Below, one piece after another: positions 46,827 to 55,934 of a DNA stretch of 64,000 nucleotides. The notes beneath the pieces were generated by a model that searched no databases, had not been told where the DNA came from, and saw nothing but the letters and a program-made list of their open reading frames with translations. Each line of letters opens with the position of its first letter. Position 1 is the stretch's first letter. The stretch comes from Pseudooceanicola algae (GTDB taxonomy: Bacteria; Pseudomonadota; Alphaproteobacteria; Rhodobacterales; Rhodobacteraceae), in assembly GCF_003590145.2 (NCBI RefSeq), contig NZ_CP060436.1, positions 1,770,001 to 1,834,000 of the forward strand, read 5' to 3'. The position numbers and the translations under genes were made by a program.

Positions 46827-47980
46827 CGATGAAAGAGGAAAAGAGCGAGATGACTAAGGACAAACAACAGGTCGGCCTGGCAATCGTGGGCTGCGGCACC
46901 ATCGGACGGATCCGTGCGGAACTGGCGCGCGCCTTCCCCGGTATCGGCTGGATCGGCCTTTGCGACATCAAGTCCGACATCGGCCACAAGCTGGCCGAGG
47001 ATGTGCAGGCCGATTTCTACACCGACGATTACCGCGAACTTCTGAACCGCCCCGAGGTCACCGCGACGATCATCGCCACGGACGAGAACTTTCACTTCGA
47101 TCCCACCATGCTGGCCATCGAGAACGGTCATGCGCTGTTCATCGAAAAGCCGCTGGCCACCGATGCGCGCCAGTCGGCCCAGATCCTTGCCGCGATCGAA
47201 GAAAACGGCATCGACGCGGTCGTTGGCTATACCCAGCGGTTCCGCCGCCGGTTCCTGGCGATCAAGGAACGTCTTGTCACCGGCCAGATCGGCGATGTGC
47301 ATTCCGTCGTCACCCGCGCCTTCATGAACCGCATGGTTCCCATCGCCACGACGCAGCGCACCCAGGAACGTGCCACGCTGACGCCGATGGTGGTTTCGGG
47401 GACCCACAGCCTCGACATGTCGATGTGGCTGATGGAGGGCAAGAAACCCGTCTCGGTCTTTGCGCAGTCCTGCGACAAGGTGCTCAGCGCCCATGGCACC
47501 AAGGACAGCACCTTCGGCGTCTTCACCATGGAAGACGGCACGATCTGGTCGATGAACATCAGCTGGGCCCTGCCCGAGGTCTGGCCCGGCGCCGTCTACG
47601 GCATCGAGATCGGGATTGTCGGCACCGAAGGCGTCATCGACATCGAGGACACGCACCGCGATCTGGTCATGGCGACCAATGTGGCGCAGGGCGGCGGCTA
47701 TGTGCCCGATGGCTATACGCCCCCGGCGCGGCACGTCGATTTCCTGACCTCCTACCCGCCGGGCGATCTGCATGACGGTCAGCTTTGGGGTCCGATGCGC
47801 GAGGAAACCAACAGCTGGTTCCAGCGCGTCTATGCCGGGATGCGCACGCCGCATGCCACCGCCGCCGACGGCCATCGCAACCTGATGATGACCATGGCGA
47901 TGGACCTTTCGGCCAAGCGCGGCGTGCCCGTTGCCCTGCCCGTCGACCCCGACGAGCTGATGCGCGAGCTGGTCGGATGA
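46823..47980 (+). CDS. Gfo/Idh/MocA-family NAD(P)-dependent oxidoreductase
   Basis: 385 aa from the ATG overlapping the tctA stop; ATGs at 46829 and 46850 are alternatives, the last giving 376 aa and a typical short N terminus. Rossmann motif VGLAIVGCGTIGRI, catalytic EKPLAT (Lys-Pro pair) and GTHSLDMSMWL are seen. It oxidises a hydroxyl on a sugar, cyclitol or hydroxylated ring acid; the family includes phthalate dihydrodiol and myo-inositol dehydrogenases. Located between TTT permease and a DctP-like gene, it is likely the first step on the imported compound. Confidence 0.87.
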   Translation: MTMKEEKSEMTKDKQQVGLAIVGCGTIGRIRAELARAFPGIGWIGLCDIKSDIGHKLAEDVQADFYTDDYRELLNRPEVTATIIATDENFHFDPTMLAIENGHALFIEKPLATDARQSAQILAAIEENGIDAVVGYTQRFRRRFLAIKERLVTGQIGDVHSVVTRAFMNRMVPIATTQRTQERATLTPMVVSGTHSLDMSMWLMEGKKPVSVFAQSCDKVLSAHGTKDSTFGVFTMEDGTIWSMNISWALPEVWPGAVYGIEIGIVGTEGVIDIEDTHRDLVMATNVAQGGGYVPDGYTPPARHVDFLTSYPPGDLHDGQLWGPMREETNSWFQRVYAGMRTPHATAADGHRNLMMTMAMDLSAKRGVPVALPVDPDELMRELVG

Positions 47981-48915
47981 GCGCGCTCCATCGCATCACC
48001 TTCGGCGGCTACCAGGGGCCGGCCTCCGTGCATACGCGCGGGGCCGAGGCCTTTGCCGCGGCCCTGTCGCGCCTGACCGATGGCCGCGCCGAGGTCGTGC
48101 TGCGCCCCAACATCACCACCGAGGGGCGCAAGGCCGCCGATCTTCTCGACATGGTCGAGCAGGGAGAGATCGACGGCTGCTACTTCTCGTCAAGCTACAT
48201 GGCGGGGCGCGTGGCCTCGCTGGCCTTGTTCGACATGCCCTTCGCCGCGCCGGAACGCGAGACGCTGTTTGCCAAGCTCGACGGCGCGCTCGGGGACCAA
48301 ATCGCCGAAGACGTGGCGCGCCAGACCGGCTTTGCCGTCCTGGGGTTCTGGGACAACGGCCTGCGCCATGTCTCGGGGCCGCGCGCGCTGAACGGGCCCG
48401 GGGACTGCGCGGGGCTGAGCCTGCGGACCCTCGCCAGCGAAGACCACCAGCGCGCCTTCCGCGCCCTCGGCTTTGATCCGCGCGTGATCGATGTCAAGGA
48501 CCTGGCCACCGCGGTCGAGGCCGGAGAGGTCGATGCCCAGGAAAACCCGCTGACCAATATCTACAATTTCGGCCTGCATCGCGCGCAGCCCGAGATCACG
48601 CTGACCGGCCACCTGCAGGGCGTCGCCCCGGTCTGGTTCCATCGCGCCACGGTCGAAAGCTGGCCCGAGGACCTGCACCGCGCCATCCGCGCCGCCATGG
48701 CCGAGGCCGGCCTTGCGCAACGCGGTTTCGCCAAGGCCGATGACAGCGGGTGCACCGACGCCCTGCTGGCCGACGGCTGCCGGTTGCACAGCCTGTCCGC
48801 CGATCAGCAAGCCGCCTTCCGGGACGCCGTCGCCGCCGAAAATGCCCGCACGCGGGACCGGATCGACCGCGCAGCCCTGGACCTTTTCGAACAGCCTCAG
48901 GAGATCACGGCATGA
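47977..48915 (+). CDS. DctP-fold TRAP-type binding protein without signal peptide
   Basis: 312 aa. The start ATG overlaps the preceding stop and the protein opens MSALHRITFGGYQGPASVHT, with no Sec or Tat leader; upstream in-frame codons are Arg-rich shadow of the Gfo/Idh gene, so no leader is hidden there. The DctP fold is clear (LGFWDNGLRHVSGPRAL, then CAGLSLRTLASEDHQRAFRA and DAQENPLTNIYNF). No TRAP permease is adjacent; it lies between two TTT permease sets. I infer a cytoplasmic ligand-binding or sensing role, or an enzyme chaperone. A misplaced secreted protein is less likely. Confidence 0.8.
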   Translation: MSALHRITFGGYQGPASVHTRGAEAFAAALSRLTDGRAEVVLRPNITTEGRKAADLLDMVEQGEIDGCYFSSSYMAGRVASLALFDMPFAAPERETLFAKLDGALGDQIAEDVARQTGFAVLGFWDNGLRHVSGPRALNGPGDCAGLSLRTLASEDHQRAFRALGFDPRVIDVKDLATAVEAGEVDAQENPLTNIYNFGLHRAQPEITLTGHLQGVAPVWFHRATVESWPEDLHRAIRAAMAEAGLAQRGFAKADDSGCTDALLADGCRLHSLSADQQAAFRDAVAAENARTRDRIDRAALDLFEQPQEITA

Positions 48916-49484
48916 CGCCCGACCAAACCGCTTCCAACGATCCGCATTCCGCGCATCGATCTCCCAACAACGGCAGGGGCAGGTTCCGCAGCCCCGAGAC
49001 GCTGACCATGGCCGCCCTGCTCATCGCCTCGGTACTCTCGATCCTGTTTCTGGGCGCGCTGGTGGCCGAACCCAAGGCGCTGTTCGGACGGTCGCTGTCG
49101 GCCATTGCGCCCAGCCTGTTCCCCACAATCGTCCTGACGGCGCTGGCCGTGCTCAGCGCGCTTGCGCTCTACGCGAACCTGCGCGGGATCGCCCCCGAAG
49201 AAGACGCGCCCATGACCCGGGACCAATGGATCCGGGCGGCGACCCTGTTCGGCATCATGCTGCTTTACGCGATGATCCTGACGCCCTTCGGGTTTCTGAT
49301 CTCGACGATCATCGCCGTGGCGCTGATTTCCATGCTGATGGGCGCGACCTCGGTGACGCAGATCACGCTGGTCTCGGTCATCGGGCCCGTGCTGCTTTAC
49401 CTTGCCGCGACCCGTTTGCTGGCCGTTTCCCTGCCGGAACTCGACCAGGTCGAGGCCCTTTATTCCCTGGTCCCCGGTCTCTGA
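48912..49484 (+). CDS. TTT transporter small membrane subunit (TctB family), system B
   Basis: 190 aa with four hydrophobic helices and a polar N terminus (residues 1-35). It overlaps the DctP-like gene by 4 bp. Sequence is clearly different from the TctB of system A, so it is a second transporter and not a recent duplicate. Its partner TctA follows 51 bp later. Confidence 0.8.
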   Translation: MTPDQTASNDPHSAHRSPNNGRGRFRSPETLTMAALLIASVLSILFLGALVAEPKALFGRSLSAIAPSLFPTIVLTALAVLSALALYANLRGIAPEEDAPMTRDQWIRAATLFGIMLLYAMILTPFGFLISTIIAVALISMLMGATSVTQITLVSVIGPVLLYLAATRLLAVSLPELDQVEALYSLVPGL

Positions 49485-49535
49485 CGTGCAGAGGCTTCCG
49501 GACCCCATGAACCGCCCTGTTTCCAAGAGGCTCGC

Positions 49536-51035
49536 ATGATCGAACAATTCACCCAAGGCTTCGCGATGGCGATGCGCCTTGACACCGTAACGATGATGAG
49601 CTTCGGCTTGTTTGCCGGCATGCTGGTCGGCGCGCTGCCCGGTTTCACCACGCTGATGGCGATGGCGATCCTGCTGCCGATCTCCTTCTTCCTTGATCCC
49701 ATCGTGGGCATCCCCTTCCTGCTGGGGATCTACAAGGGCGGGATCTTCGGCGGCAGCGTCCCGGCGATCCTGATCTCGATGCCCGGCACCGGGGCCTCGG
49801 TCGCGACCTCACGGGACGGCTACAAGCTGACCCAGAAGGGCCAGTCGCGAAAGGCGCTGGACATGGCGCTGGTCGCCTCCGTCATCGGCGATACGGCCAG
49901 CGACATCTTCACCATCGCGATGATCTTTCCCATCGCCTTCCTCGTCATGCAATTCGGCCCGCCCGAGCTGTTCGCCGTCCTTCTGATGAGCCTTGTGGTA
50001 ATCTCCGCCACCTCGGGTGCGAACCCGCTCAAGAGCCTCATGATGATCATGCTCGGTCTCTGGCTGTCCTTCATCGGCACCGATCCCCTGGGCGGCGTCG
50101 AGCGGTTCACCTTCGGCTCCTTCGATCTGAAATCGGGTATTCCACTGCTGCCGATGCTGATCGGTGTCTTTGCCCTGCCCGAAGTGGCCTCGGTCGTGAT
50201 CCGCAACGAGAAGGCGCGCAAGCTGACCTCGCTTGTCGGTGAACGGATGAACTGGCCGGACCTGCGCCGCTGCCTGCCCACCATCGGCCGGTCGACCGTG
50301 ATCGGGACCGCCGTCGGGATCGTGCCCGGCCTTGGTCAGATCGTGGCGGCCATGATGGGCTATTCCGCGGCCAAGAATGCCTCCAAGCATCCCGAAACCT
50401 TCGGTGAAGGCGAACTGGAAGGCGTCGCCGCCGCCGAGGCCGCCAACAACGCGGTCAACGGCCCGACCATGGTGCCCCTGCTGACCCTCGGCATCCCGGG
50501 TGACAACGTCACGGCGATCCTGCTGGGCGCCTTTGTCGCGCAGGGCCTGCGCCCCGGCCCGCAACTGTTCGAGGAACAGGGTGCCACGGTCTTTGCCATC
50601 CTCGTGGCCATGGTCATCGCCAACCTGCTGTTCCTGGTGATCGGCTACCTGTCGATCCCGTTCTTCTCGAAGCTGGTGACGATCAAGACCTCGGTCCTTA
50701 TTCCGCTGGTGATCATGTTCGCCTTCGCGGGGACCTACGTCTATCGCTCCGACCCCGTCGACCTGCTGATGCTGGTGGTCTTCGGTATCTTCGGGATCAT
50801 CGCCCGTGCCGCAAGGTTCGACGTGATGCCGATGGTGATGGGCTTCATCCTCGGGCCATCGATGGAATACGCCTTCGGCCAGACCATGGCGATGGCCGGT
50901 GGCGATGCCACAGGATTTTTCCTGACCGAACGTATCGGTGCACTCTGCATCCTGCTTGCGACACCGGTGATCGGCTTCCTGCTCTGGAAGCGGCTGAACG
51001 CCAAGTCTGCCTCGATCGGCGCCCCGGGACATTAG
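49536..51035 (+). CDS. TTT transporter large permease subunit (TctA family), system B
   Basis: 499 aa. GALPGFTTLMAMAILLPISF, ISMPGTGASVATSRDGYKLT, GIVPGLGQIVAAMMGYSAAK and GPTMVPLLTLGIPGDNVTAI are the TctA hallmarks. GAGGCTCGC precedes the ATG. The system B order is B-A-C, opposite to the C-B-A order of system A. Substrate unknown. Confidence 0.9.
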   Translation: MIEQFTQGFAMAMRLDTVTMMSFGLFAGMLVGALPGFTTLMAMAILLPISFFLDPIVGIPFLLGIYKGGIFGGSVPAILISMPGTGASVATSRDGYKLTQKGQSRKALDMALVASVIGDTASDIFTIAMIFPIAFLVMQFGPPELFAVLLMSLVVISATSGANPLKSLMMIMLGLWLSFIGTDPLGGVERFTFGSFDLKSGIPLLPMLIGVFALPEVASVVIRNEKARKLTSLVGERMNWPDLRRCLPTIGRSTVIGTAVGIVPGLGQIVAAMMGYSAAKNASKHPETFGEGELEGVAAAEAANNAVNGPTMVPLLTLGIPGDNVTAILLGAFVAQGLRPGPQLFEEQGATVFAILVAMVIANLLFLVIGYLSIPFFSKLVTIKTSVLIPLVIMFAFAGTYVYRSDPVDLLMLVVFGIFGIIARAARFDVMPMVMGFILGPSMEYAFGQTMAMAGGDATGFFLTERIGALCILLATPVIGFLLWKRLNAKSASIGAPGH

Positions 51036-51071
51036 GTCCTGGGCACGAAGACCCGGACACCAAGACCGGGA

Positions 51072-51095
51072 GGTTCGAGCCGGGAGACTCGAACC
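51072..51095 (+). terminator. Hairpin between tctA and tctC, system B
   Basis: GGTTCGAG-N8-CTCGAACC is a perfect 8-bp stem in the 102-bp gap. The gap also has short GA/CC-rich near-repeats (GACCCGGACACC, GACCGGGAGG). It may separate the expression levels of permease and binding protein. Confidence 0.6.
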
Positions 51096-51137
51096 AGGAC
51101 ACTAACGAACGACTTAAACCAAGGGAGGACCTTAACT

Positions 51138-52109
51138 ATGATGAAGAAAACCTTGAAGGCATCGCTGACAGCCTGCGCGCTGGCGGCGGCGGCCCTGACC
51201 GGGACCACCGGCAGCGCTCTGGCCGAATACCCCGAAAAGCCGGTGACCATGGTGATCCCGCTTGGCGCGGGCGGATCGCACGACCTGAATGCACGGGTCA
51301 TCACGTCGATCCTGCCGAACTACCTGGACCAGTCGGTGATCGTCCAGCTGACGCCGGGTGCCGGCGGCCAGAAGGGCACGCAGGAGGTCGCACGGGCCAA
51401 GCCCGACGGCTACAAGTTGCTGTTCACGCACAACTACATCGACATGCTGCAGCAATACGTCGAGAACCTGCCCTACGATCCGCTCGAAGACTTCGTGACG
51501 GTGGCACGGGTGAACTATGCGCCGACCTCGGTCATCGTGCCTGCCGACAGCCCCTACGAGACCTTCCAGGATCTCGTTGACGACGCGAAAGCCAATCCCG
51601 GCAAGATCCAGATGGCCCATTCGGGCAACTGGGGCGCCTTCTTCGTGCCGACCGCGCAAATGATGCAGAAGCTCGACATCTCGCTGAACCTCGTGCCCTA
51701 CCAAGGGGGCGGCCCGGCTCTGCAGGCGCTGCTGTCCGGGGATGCGGATGTGACCATGGCCTTCCCTTCGGCCCTTGGTGAAATGCTGCGTGCAGGCGAA
51801 ATCCGCGTTCTGGCCACAGCGGGTGACAAGCGGATCTATGACGACGTCCCGACCTTCGCCGAAGTGGGCGTTGATGGCGACATCGGCTTCATGCACCGCT
51901 TCGTGCTGGCACCGAAAGACACCCCGCAGGACGTGATCGACACCCTGGCCGCAGCCTTCGAAAAGACTTTCGAGGACCCGACCTTCAACACGCTGATGGG
52001 GCGTCTGGGCGAAAGCGTCGACCCGATGAGCGGTCCCGAGTACGAGAAACTGCGCGCAGGTCAGGCCGAGGCCTACGAGAACCTGGTCTCCGATCTGACC
52101 TCTCAATAA
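51138..52109 (+). CDS. TTT transporter binding protein (TctC family), system B
   Basis: 323 aa with a Sec signal ending SALA-EYP (residue about 29). The TctC/Bug fold is shown by KPVTMVIPLGAGGSHDLNAR, TPGAGGQKGTQEVARAKPDG and VPYQGGGPALQALLSGDADV. GGGAGGAC precedes the ATG. It is of normal length, about 47 residues shorter than the system A protein. Confidence 0.9.
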   Translation: MMKKTLKASLTACALAAAALTGTTGSALAEYPEKPVTMVIPLGAGGSHDLNARVITSILPNYLDQSVIVQLTPGAGGQKGTQEVARAKPDGYKLLFTHNYIDMLQQYVENLPYDPLEDFVTVARVNYAPTSVIVPADSPYETFQDLVDDAKANPGKIQMAHSGNWGAFFVPTAQMMQKLDISLNLVPYQGGGPALQALLSGDADVTMAFPSALGEMLRAGEIRVLATAGDKRIYDDVPTFAEVGVDGDIGFMHRFVLAPKDTPQDVIDTLAAAFEKTFEDPTFNTLMGRLGESVDPMSGPEYEKLRAGQAEAYENLVSDLTSQ

Positions 52110-52187
52110 GCCACGGCTTTCGAAACGACAAAGGCGGTGTGCCCCAAGGGGCGCGCCGCACAGCGTTTACAGCCCCACGGCGCAAAA

Positions 52188-52197
52188 GGTTGACCAA
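52188..52197. promoter_or_regulatory. GGTTGACCAA element upstream of the FCD regulator
   Basis: GGTTGACCAA lies 52 bp before the regulator start and matches the GGNTGACCAA elements before the system A operon. It is a candidate autoregulatory half-site. Nearby, GCCCC-AA-GGGGC (52142-52153) is a short stem that may terminate the TTT operon. Confidence 0.45.
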
Positions 52198-52248
52198 TAG
52201 CGCGCCCGTGCGACATCACGGGACCAGATGGAAGAGCCGGGAAAGCAG

Positions 52249-52926
52249 ATGAGCGACAAGATCTTGACGAGGGCCCGCAGCTGGATAGTGAATTCGGGTC
52301 TCGCCGAAGGCGACCGCCTGCCCCCGGAACGTTCGCTGTGCACCCAGTTGGGCATGACCCGGTCCGAACTGCGCAAATCGCTGCTGTTGCTGGAAGCCGA
52401 AGGGCTTCTGTCGCGTCACGTCGGGCGCGGCACCTACCTTGCCAAGCTCCCCAAGACCGCCGGAAATGCCGGGATCGAAACGGCGATCTCCGCCCTGTCG
52501 CAGACCACGGGCCCGGTCGATTCCATGTCGGCACGTCAGGCCCTTGAACCGGAGCTTGCCGCCCTTGCCGCGTTGCATGCCACGCCGGCGCAACTGCGCG
52601 AATTGCGCCGTCTGTGTCAGGCGATGCCCGTGGCCAGCAGTTGGGCGCGTTACGAACAACTGGACAGCCGGTTTCACGAAACCATCGCCGAAGCCTCGGG
52701 GAATACCCTCTTGCAGGCCATGCACCGCATCGTGAACGGGGTCCGCCTGGTGGTCGTCTGGCGACAGCTCGACACCCCCGACAGCGGACCGGAATCCCAT
52801 TACCATTCGTTTGACGAACATCAGGCCATCCTTGCCGGGATCGAGAGGCGCAAGCCCGACGAGGCCCGACAGGCAATGTACGCACATCTGAATTCGACGC
52901 TGCAGACGATGCTGGCCCGCCGCTGA
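52249..52926 (+). CDS. GntR-family regulator, FadR/FCD type
   Basis: 225 aa from the ATG at 52249 (GGGAAAG upstream; an ATG at 52228 adds seven residues). Winged helix at residues about 5-65 (GDRLPPERSLCTQLGMTRSE), FCD ligand domain at about 90-215 with metal-type residues in DSRFHETIAEASGN and FDEHQAILAGI. FCD regulators sense small carboxylates. It lies between the TTT block and the dehydrogenase block and probably controls both. Confidence 0.87.
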   Translation: MSDKILTRARSWIVNSGLAEGDRLPPERSLCTQLGMTRSELRKSLLLLEAEGLLSRHVGRGTYLAKLPKTAGNAGIETAISALSQTTGPVDSMSARQALEPELAALAALHATPAQLRELRRLCQAMPVASSWARYEQLDSRFHETIAEASGNTLLQAMHRIVNGVRLVVVWRQLDTPDSGPESHYHSFDEHQAILAGIERRKPDEARQAMYAHLNSTLQTMLARR

Positions 52927-53057
52927 ACCGCATGCGCAACAGGGGCGCCCGCCGTGGGATCGGGAATGTTCATGGCCGCCATCAGATTAACTTTATTCCC
53001 GCAAGGCTCTGTCGGCCTTATGTTTTTGGCAACAACTGGATTTGAGGAGAGAACAAT

Positions 53058-54131
53058 ATGCGACAGGTCGAAGTGGCTGTCATCGGAACAGGCTGGTGCG
53101 GCGGTATGCGCGCGGAATCGCTGGCGAAATCGGCGCTGGTCGACAAATTGCACATCTGCGAGATCAACCCCGAGCGCCTGGCAGAAGTCGCGGCGCTGAC
53201 CAAGCCCGCATCCACGACGGAAGATTACCAGGACATCGTGGCGAATGACGCGATCGAAGTGGTCTATATTTCGACCACGCCGGAACCGACCCACTACCCC
53301 ATCGCGCGCGATTGCCTGAAGGCAGGCAAGCATGTGCTGCTGGAAAAACCCATCGCCATGGACCTGGCCGAAGCCGACGATCTGATCAACATCGCCAAGT
53401 CGCAGGGCGTGAAGTTCACCATCGGCTATTCGCAGCGCTTCAACCCCAAGATCGCCTATGCCCGCAAGGCCATTGCCGAGGGCAAGCTGGGCAAGGTCGT
53501 CAGCGTCATGGTCTCGCGCCACCTGTCGCGCAGCCTCGGGACGCGGATCGCCAACCGGGTCAAGCTGTCTCCGGCGGCGATGGAAAGCACCCATGACCTC
53601 GATTTCGTCTTCTGGCTGCTGGCCCCGGCCAAGCCCGAAAAGATCTATTCGCAGGGCGCCTATGGTTTCATGAAGGAACTCAACGGCTCCTACGATTGCA
53701 TGTGGAACACCGTCAACATGAGCGACGGCAGCCTTGTGGTGATCGGGGGCGGATGGAACCTGCCGCCGAGCTACCCCAACTACTGCGCCACCTGGATCGA
53801 GATCACCGGCACCGAAGGGTCTCTGGTTCTGGACGACACCGCACGAGATCACTGGCTGAACACCGTCGAGGGTGGCACGCAGTTCCCCATGTCGACCATG
53901 CCGGGTGAACACCTGGATCACGTGTATGCCGGTCAGATGGGGCCGGAAACACTGCATTTCCTTGAATCCGTCCTGCTGGACCGCGCCCCGCTGGTGGCGC
54001 CGGAACATGCGCGGATGGTGATGGAAAGCTACCTTGGCGCCGATATCTCGGCCGCCACGGGCGAGGTCGTCGGGCTGCCGCTGTCCAACAGCTCCATGGC
54101 GACATTGGCCGACCTCAAAGCAGCCGAATGA
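53058..54131 (+). CDS. Gfo/Idh/MocA-family NAD(P)-dependent oxidoreductase
   Basis: 357 aa. EVAVIGTGWCGGMRAESLAK opens the Rossmann fold and the EKPIAMDLAEADDL motif carries the catalytic Lys-Pro; STHDLDFVFWLL is the conserved helix with the His. GAGGAGAG precedes the ATG. It overlaps the next dehydrogenase by 4 bp. It is a different member from the one at 46823, so two hydroxyl oxidations, or two substrates, are served. Confidence 0.87.
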   Translation: MRQVEVAVIGTGWCGGMRAESLAKSALVDKLHICEINPERLAEVAALTKPASTTEDYQDIVANDAIEVVYISTTPEPTHYPIARDCLKAGKHVLLEKPIAMDLAEADDLINIAKSQGVKFTIGYSQRFNPKIAYARKAIAEGKLGKVVSVMVSRHLSRSLGTRIANRVKLSPAAMESTHDLDFVFWLLAPAKPEKIYSQGAYGFMKELNGSYDCMWNTVNMSDGSLVVIGGGWNLPPSYPNYCATWIEITGTEGSLVLDDTARDHWLNTVEGGTQFPMSTMPGEHLDHVYAGQMGPETLHFLESVLLDRAPLVAPEHARMVMESYLGADISAATGEVVGLPLSNSSMATLADLKAAE

Positions 54132-54994
54132 TCACCTGTAGCGTCATTGGTCTGGGTCAGATGGGGCGGGGCATTGCGCGCCGCCTCGATCAGGCAGGGC
54201 TGCTTGTGGCCGCCTTCGACGCCAGCCCGCAGGCGATGGCCGGCGCCGGGCTTTCGCAGGCGGTTCACGAGGACGCGCTGGCCGCCGATGTGGTGCTTTT
54301 CGTCGTGCCGAGCACGGCACAGATCGCCGACAAGCTGGCCGATGCCCCGCTTCGGGATGGTCAGGTGATCGTCGATCTGACCACATCGCATCCCGATGAC
54401 AGTGCGGCCCTTGCGGCGCGCATCGCGTCGCAGGGCTGCGCCTATGTCGATGCGGCGATGACCGGCGGCGCGGCGGGGGCGGATGCGGGCAAGCTGACCC
54501 TGATGATGGGCGGCGAGGCACAGGTTATCGACAGGATCGCCCCGGCGCTGGACCAGATTGCGCAACAGCGGTTCCACATGGGGCCGGTGGGGGCGGGCCA
54601 TTCCATGAAGCTGGTCCACAACCTGATCCTGCACAGCGCGTTCATGGCGACCTGCGAGGGGCTGACCCTGGCGCAAAAGGCCGGGCTGGACGTGGACAGC
54701 GCGGTCGAGGTGCTGAACGCCGGCAACGCCCGCAGCTTCGTGACCGAGGTCCGCTTTCCCCGCGATATCCTGAGCGGCACGATGAACGCGCGTTCCCGGA
54801 TCGCCAACCTGGAAAAGGACCTGGCGCTGGCCAGCCGCTTTGCCGAGGCCATGAATGGTCCTGCGGGCTATACCGACCTGACCCATCGCCTGCTGGCGCT
54901 TGCCGTGGCGCGGGGTGAGGGCGAGACGGATTTCTCTCATCTCTTCGAAATGGCCGGTTCCCTGATGGCCGGGGTCGACAATGCCGACAGCTAG
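54128..54994 (+). CDS. Beta-hydroxyacid dehydrogenase (3-hydroxyisobutyrate dehydrogenase family), copy 1
   Basis: 288 aa. N-terminal VIGLGQMGRGIARRL and the catalytic lysine in GAGHSMKLVHNL (residue about 161) define the family; the TGGAAGADAGKLTLMMGG substrate loop is normal. It oxidises a 3-hydroxy acid to the aldehyde or keto acid, or reduces a 2-oxo-3-hydroxy compound such as tartronate semialdehyde. It overlaps its neighbours on both sides (4 and 14 bp). Confidence 0.87.
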   Translation: MITCSVIGLGQMGRGIARRLDQAGLLVAAFDASPQAMAGAGLSQAVHEDALAADVVLFVVPSTAQIADKLADAPLRDGQVIVDLTTSHPDDSAALAARIASQGCAYVDAAMTGGAAGADAGKLTLMMGGEAQVIDRIAPALDQIAQQRFHMGPVGAGHSMKLVHNLILHSAFMATCEGLTLAQKAGLDVDSAVEVLNAGNARSFVTEVRFPRDILSGTMNARSRIANLEKDLALASRFAEAMNGPAGYTDLTHRLLALAVARGEGETDFSHLFEMAGSLMAGVDNADS

Positions 54995-55862
54995 GCCAGA
55001 GATCGGCGTCTTCGGCCTTGGCCTGATCGGGTCGGCGCTGTCGGGGCGGTTGCTGAGCGGCGGTTATACCCTGCGCGGCTTTGACCCCGACGGGCAGCGC
55101 CGGGCGGATTTCGCCGCCCTTGGCGGCACGGCCTGCCCCCCCGAAGAGGTCTGGCAGGCCGAGGTCGTCTTTTCCTGCGTCTTCGACACCGACCAGCTTG
55201 CCGTGCTGATCGACGCGGCCCCGCCCGGGCCACGCATCCTGATTTCCGTCAGCACCTGTGATCCCGACCGCATGGCCGATCTGGCCCAAGCGGCTGCCGG
55301 AAAACACATCACGCTGATCGAATCCCCGCTGTCCGGCACCTCGCGTGCGCTGGCGAAAGGCGCCGTCCTGCTGCTGGTCAGCGGGGACACGGCCAGCGCC
55401 GCGCGCCTCGCCCCCGTCTTCGAACGCCTGTCACACCGGCATATCCACGTCGGCGCCATCGGCAACGGCAACCGGGCCAAGCTGGCGATCAACCTCGTGC
55501 TTGGCCTGAACCGCGCGGCCCTGGCCGAAGGCATGGTCTTTGCCAGCGCGCTCGGCCTTGCGCCGCAGGATTTCCTCGACATGGCGCGGGCCTCGGCGGC
55601 GCATTCGGACGTGATGGAGGCCAAGGGCGATCTGATGGTCGCGCAGGATTTCACGCCGCAGGGGCGCATCGCGCAATCCTTCAAGGATTTCTCCCTGATC
55701 GAGGACCGCGCCGCCGCCGAAGGCCAGGGCTTGCCATTCACCGCCACCTATCTTGAGATGATGCGCGACGCTCTGGACCGTGATGAGGGGGATCTGGACA
55801 ATGCCGCCGTCCTCTTGCCGATCAAACGCAGCCGCCCCCGCGACGCGGCGGGCAAACCCTAA
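54981..55862 (+). CDS. Beta-hydroxyacid dehydrogenase family, copy 2
   Basis: 293 aa. GVFGLGLIGSALSGRLL-like start (FGLGLIGSALSGRLLSGGYT), substrate loop ESPLSGTSRALAKGAVLLL and catalytic lysine in GNGNRAKLAINL. It overlaps copy 1 by 14 bp but the two proteins differ strongly, so they are not recent duplicates. Two such enzymes side by side may handle two stereoisomers or act in sequence. Confidence 0.85.
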   Translation: MPTARPEIGVFGLGLIGSALSGRLLSGGYTLRGFDPDGQRRADFAALGGTACPPEEVWQAEVVFSCVFDTDQLAVLIDAAPPGPRILISVSTCDPDRMADLAQAAAGKHITLIESPLSGTSRALAKGAVLLLVSGDTASAARLAPVFERLSHRHIHVGAIGNGNRAKLAINLVLGLNRAALAEGMVFASALGLAPQDFLDMARASAAHSDVMEAKGDLMVAQDFTPQGRIAQSFKDFSLIEDRAAAEGQGLPFTATYLEMMRDALDRDEGDLDNAAVLLPIKRSRPRDAAGKP

Positions 55863-55867
55863 CCGAT

Positions 55868-55891
55868 CCGGCCAAGGCTGCCTTTGGCCGG
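55868..55891 (+). terminator. Hairpin between dehydrogenase copy 2 and GST
   Basis: CCGGCCAAGG-CTG-CCTTTGGCCGG forms a 10-bp stem with one bulged base, 5 bp after the stop codon. No T-tract. It could be an RNA-processing or attenuation point before the GST gene. Confidence 0.5.
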
Positions 55892-55934
55892 GCTTCACCA
55901 AGCGCGCGTTGCGTGCATTCGACAGACAGGACGC

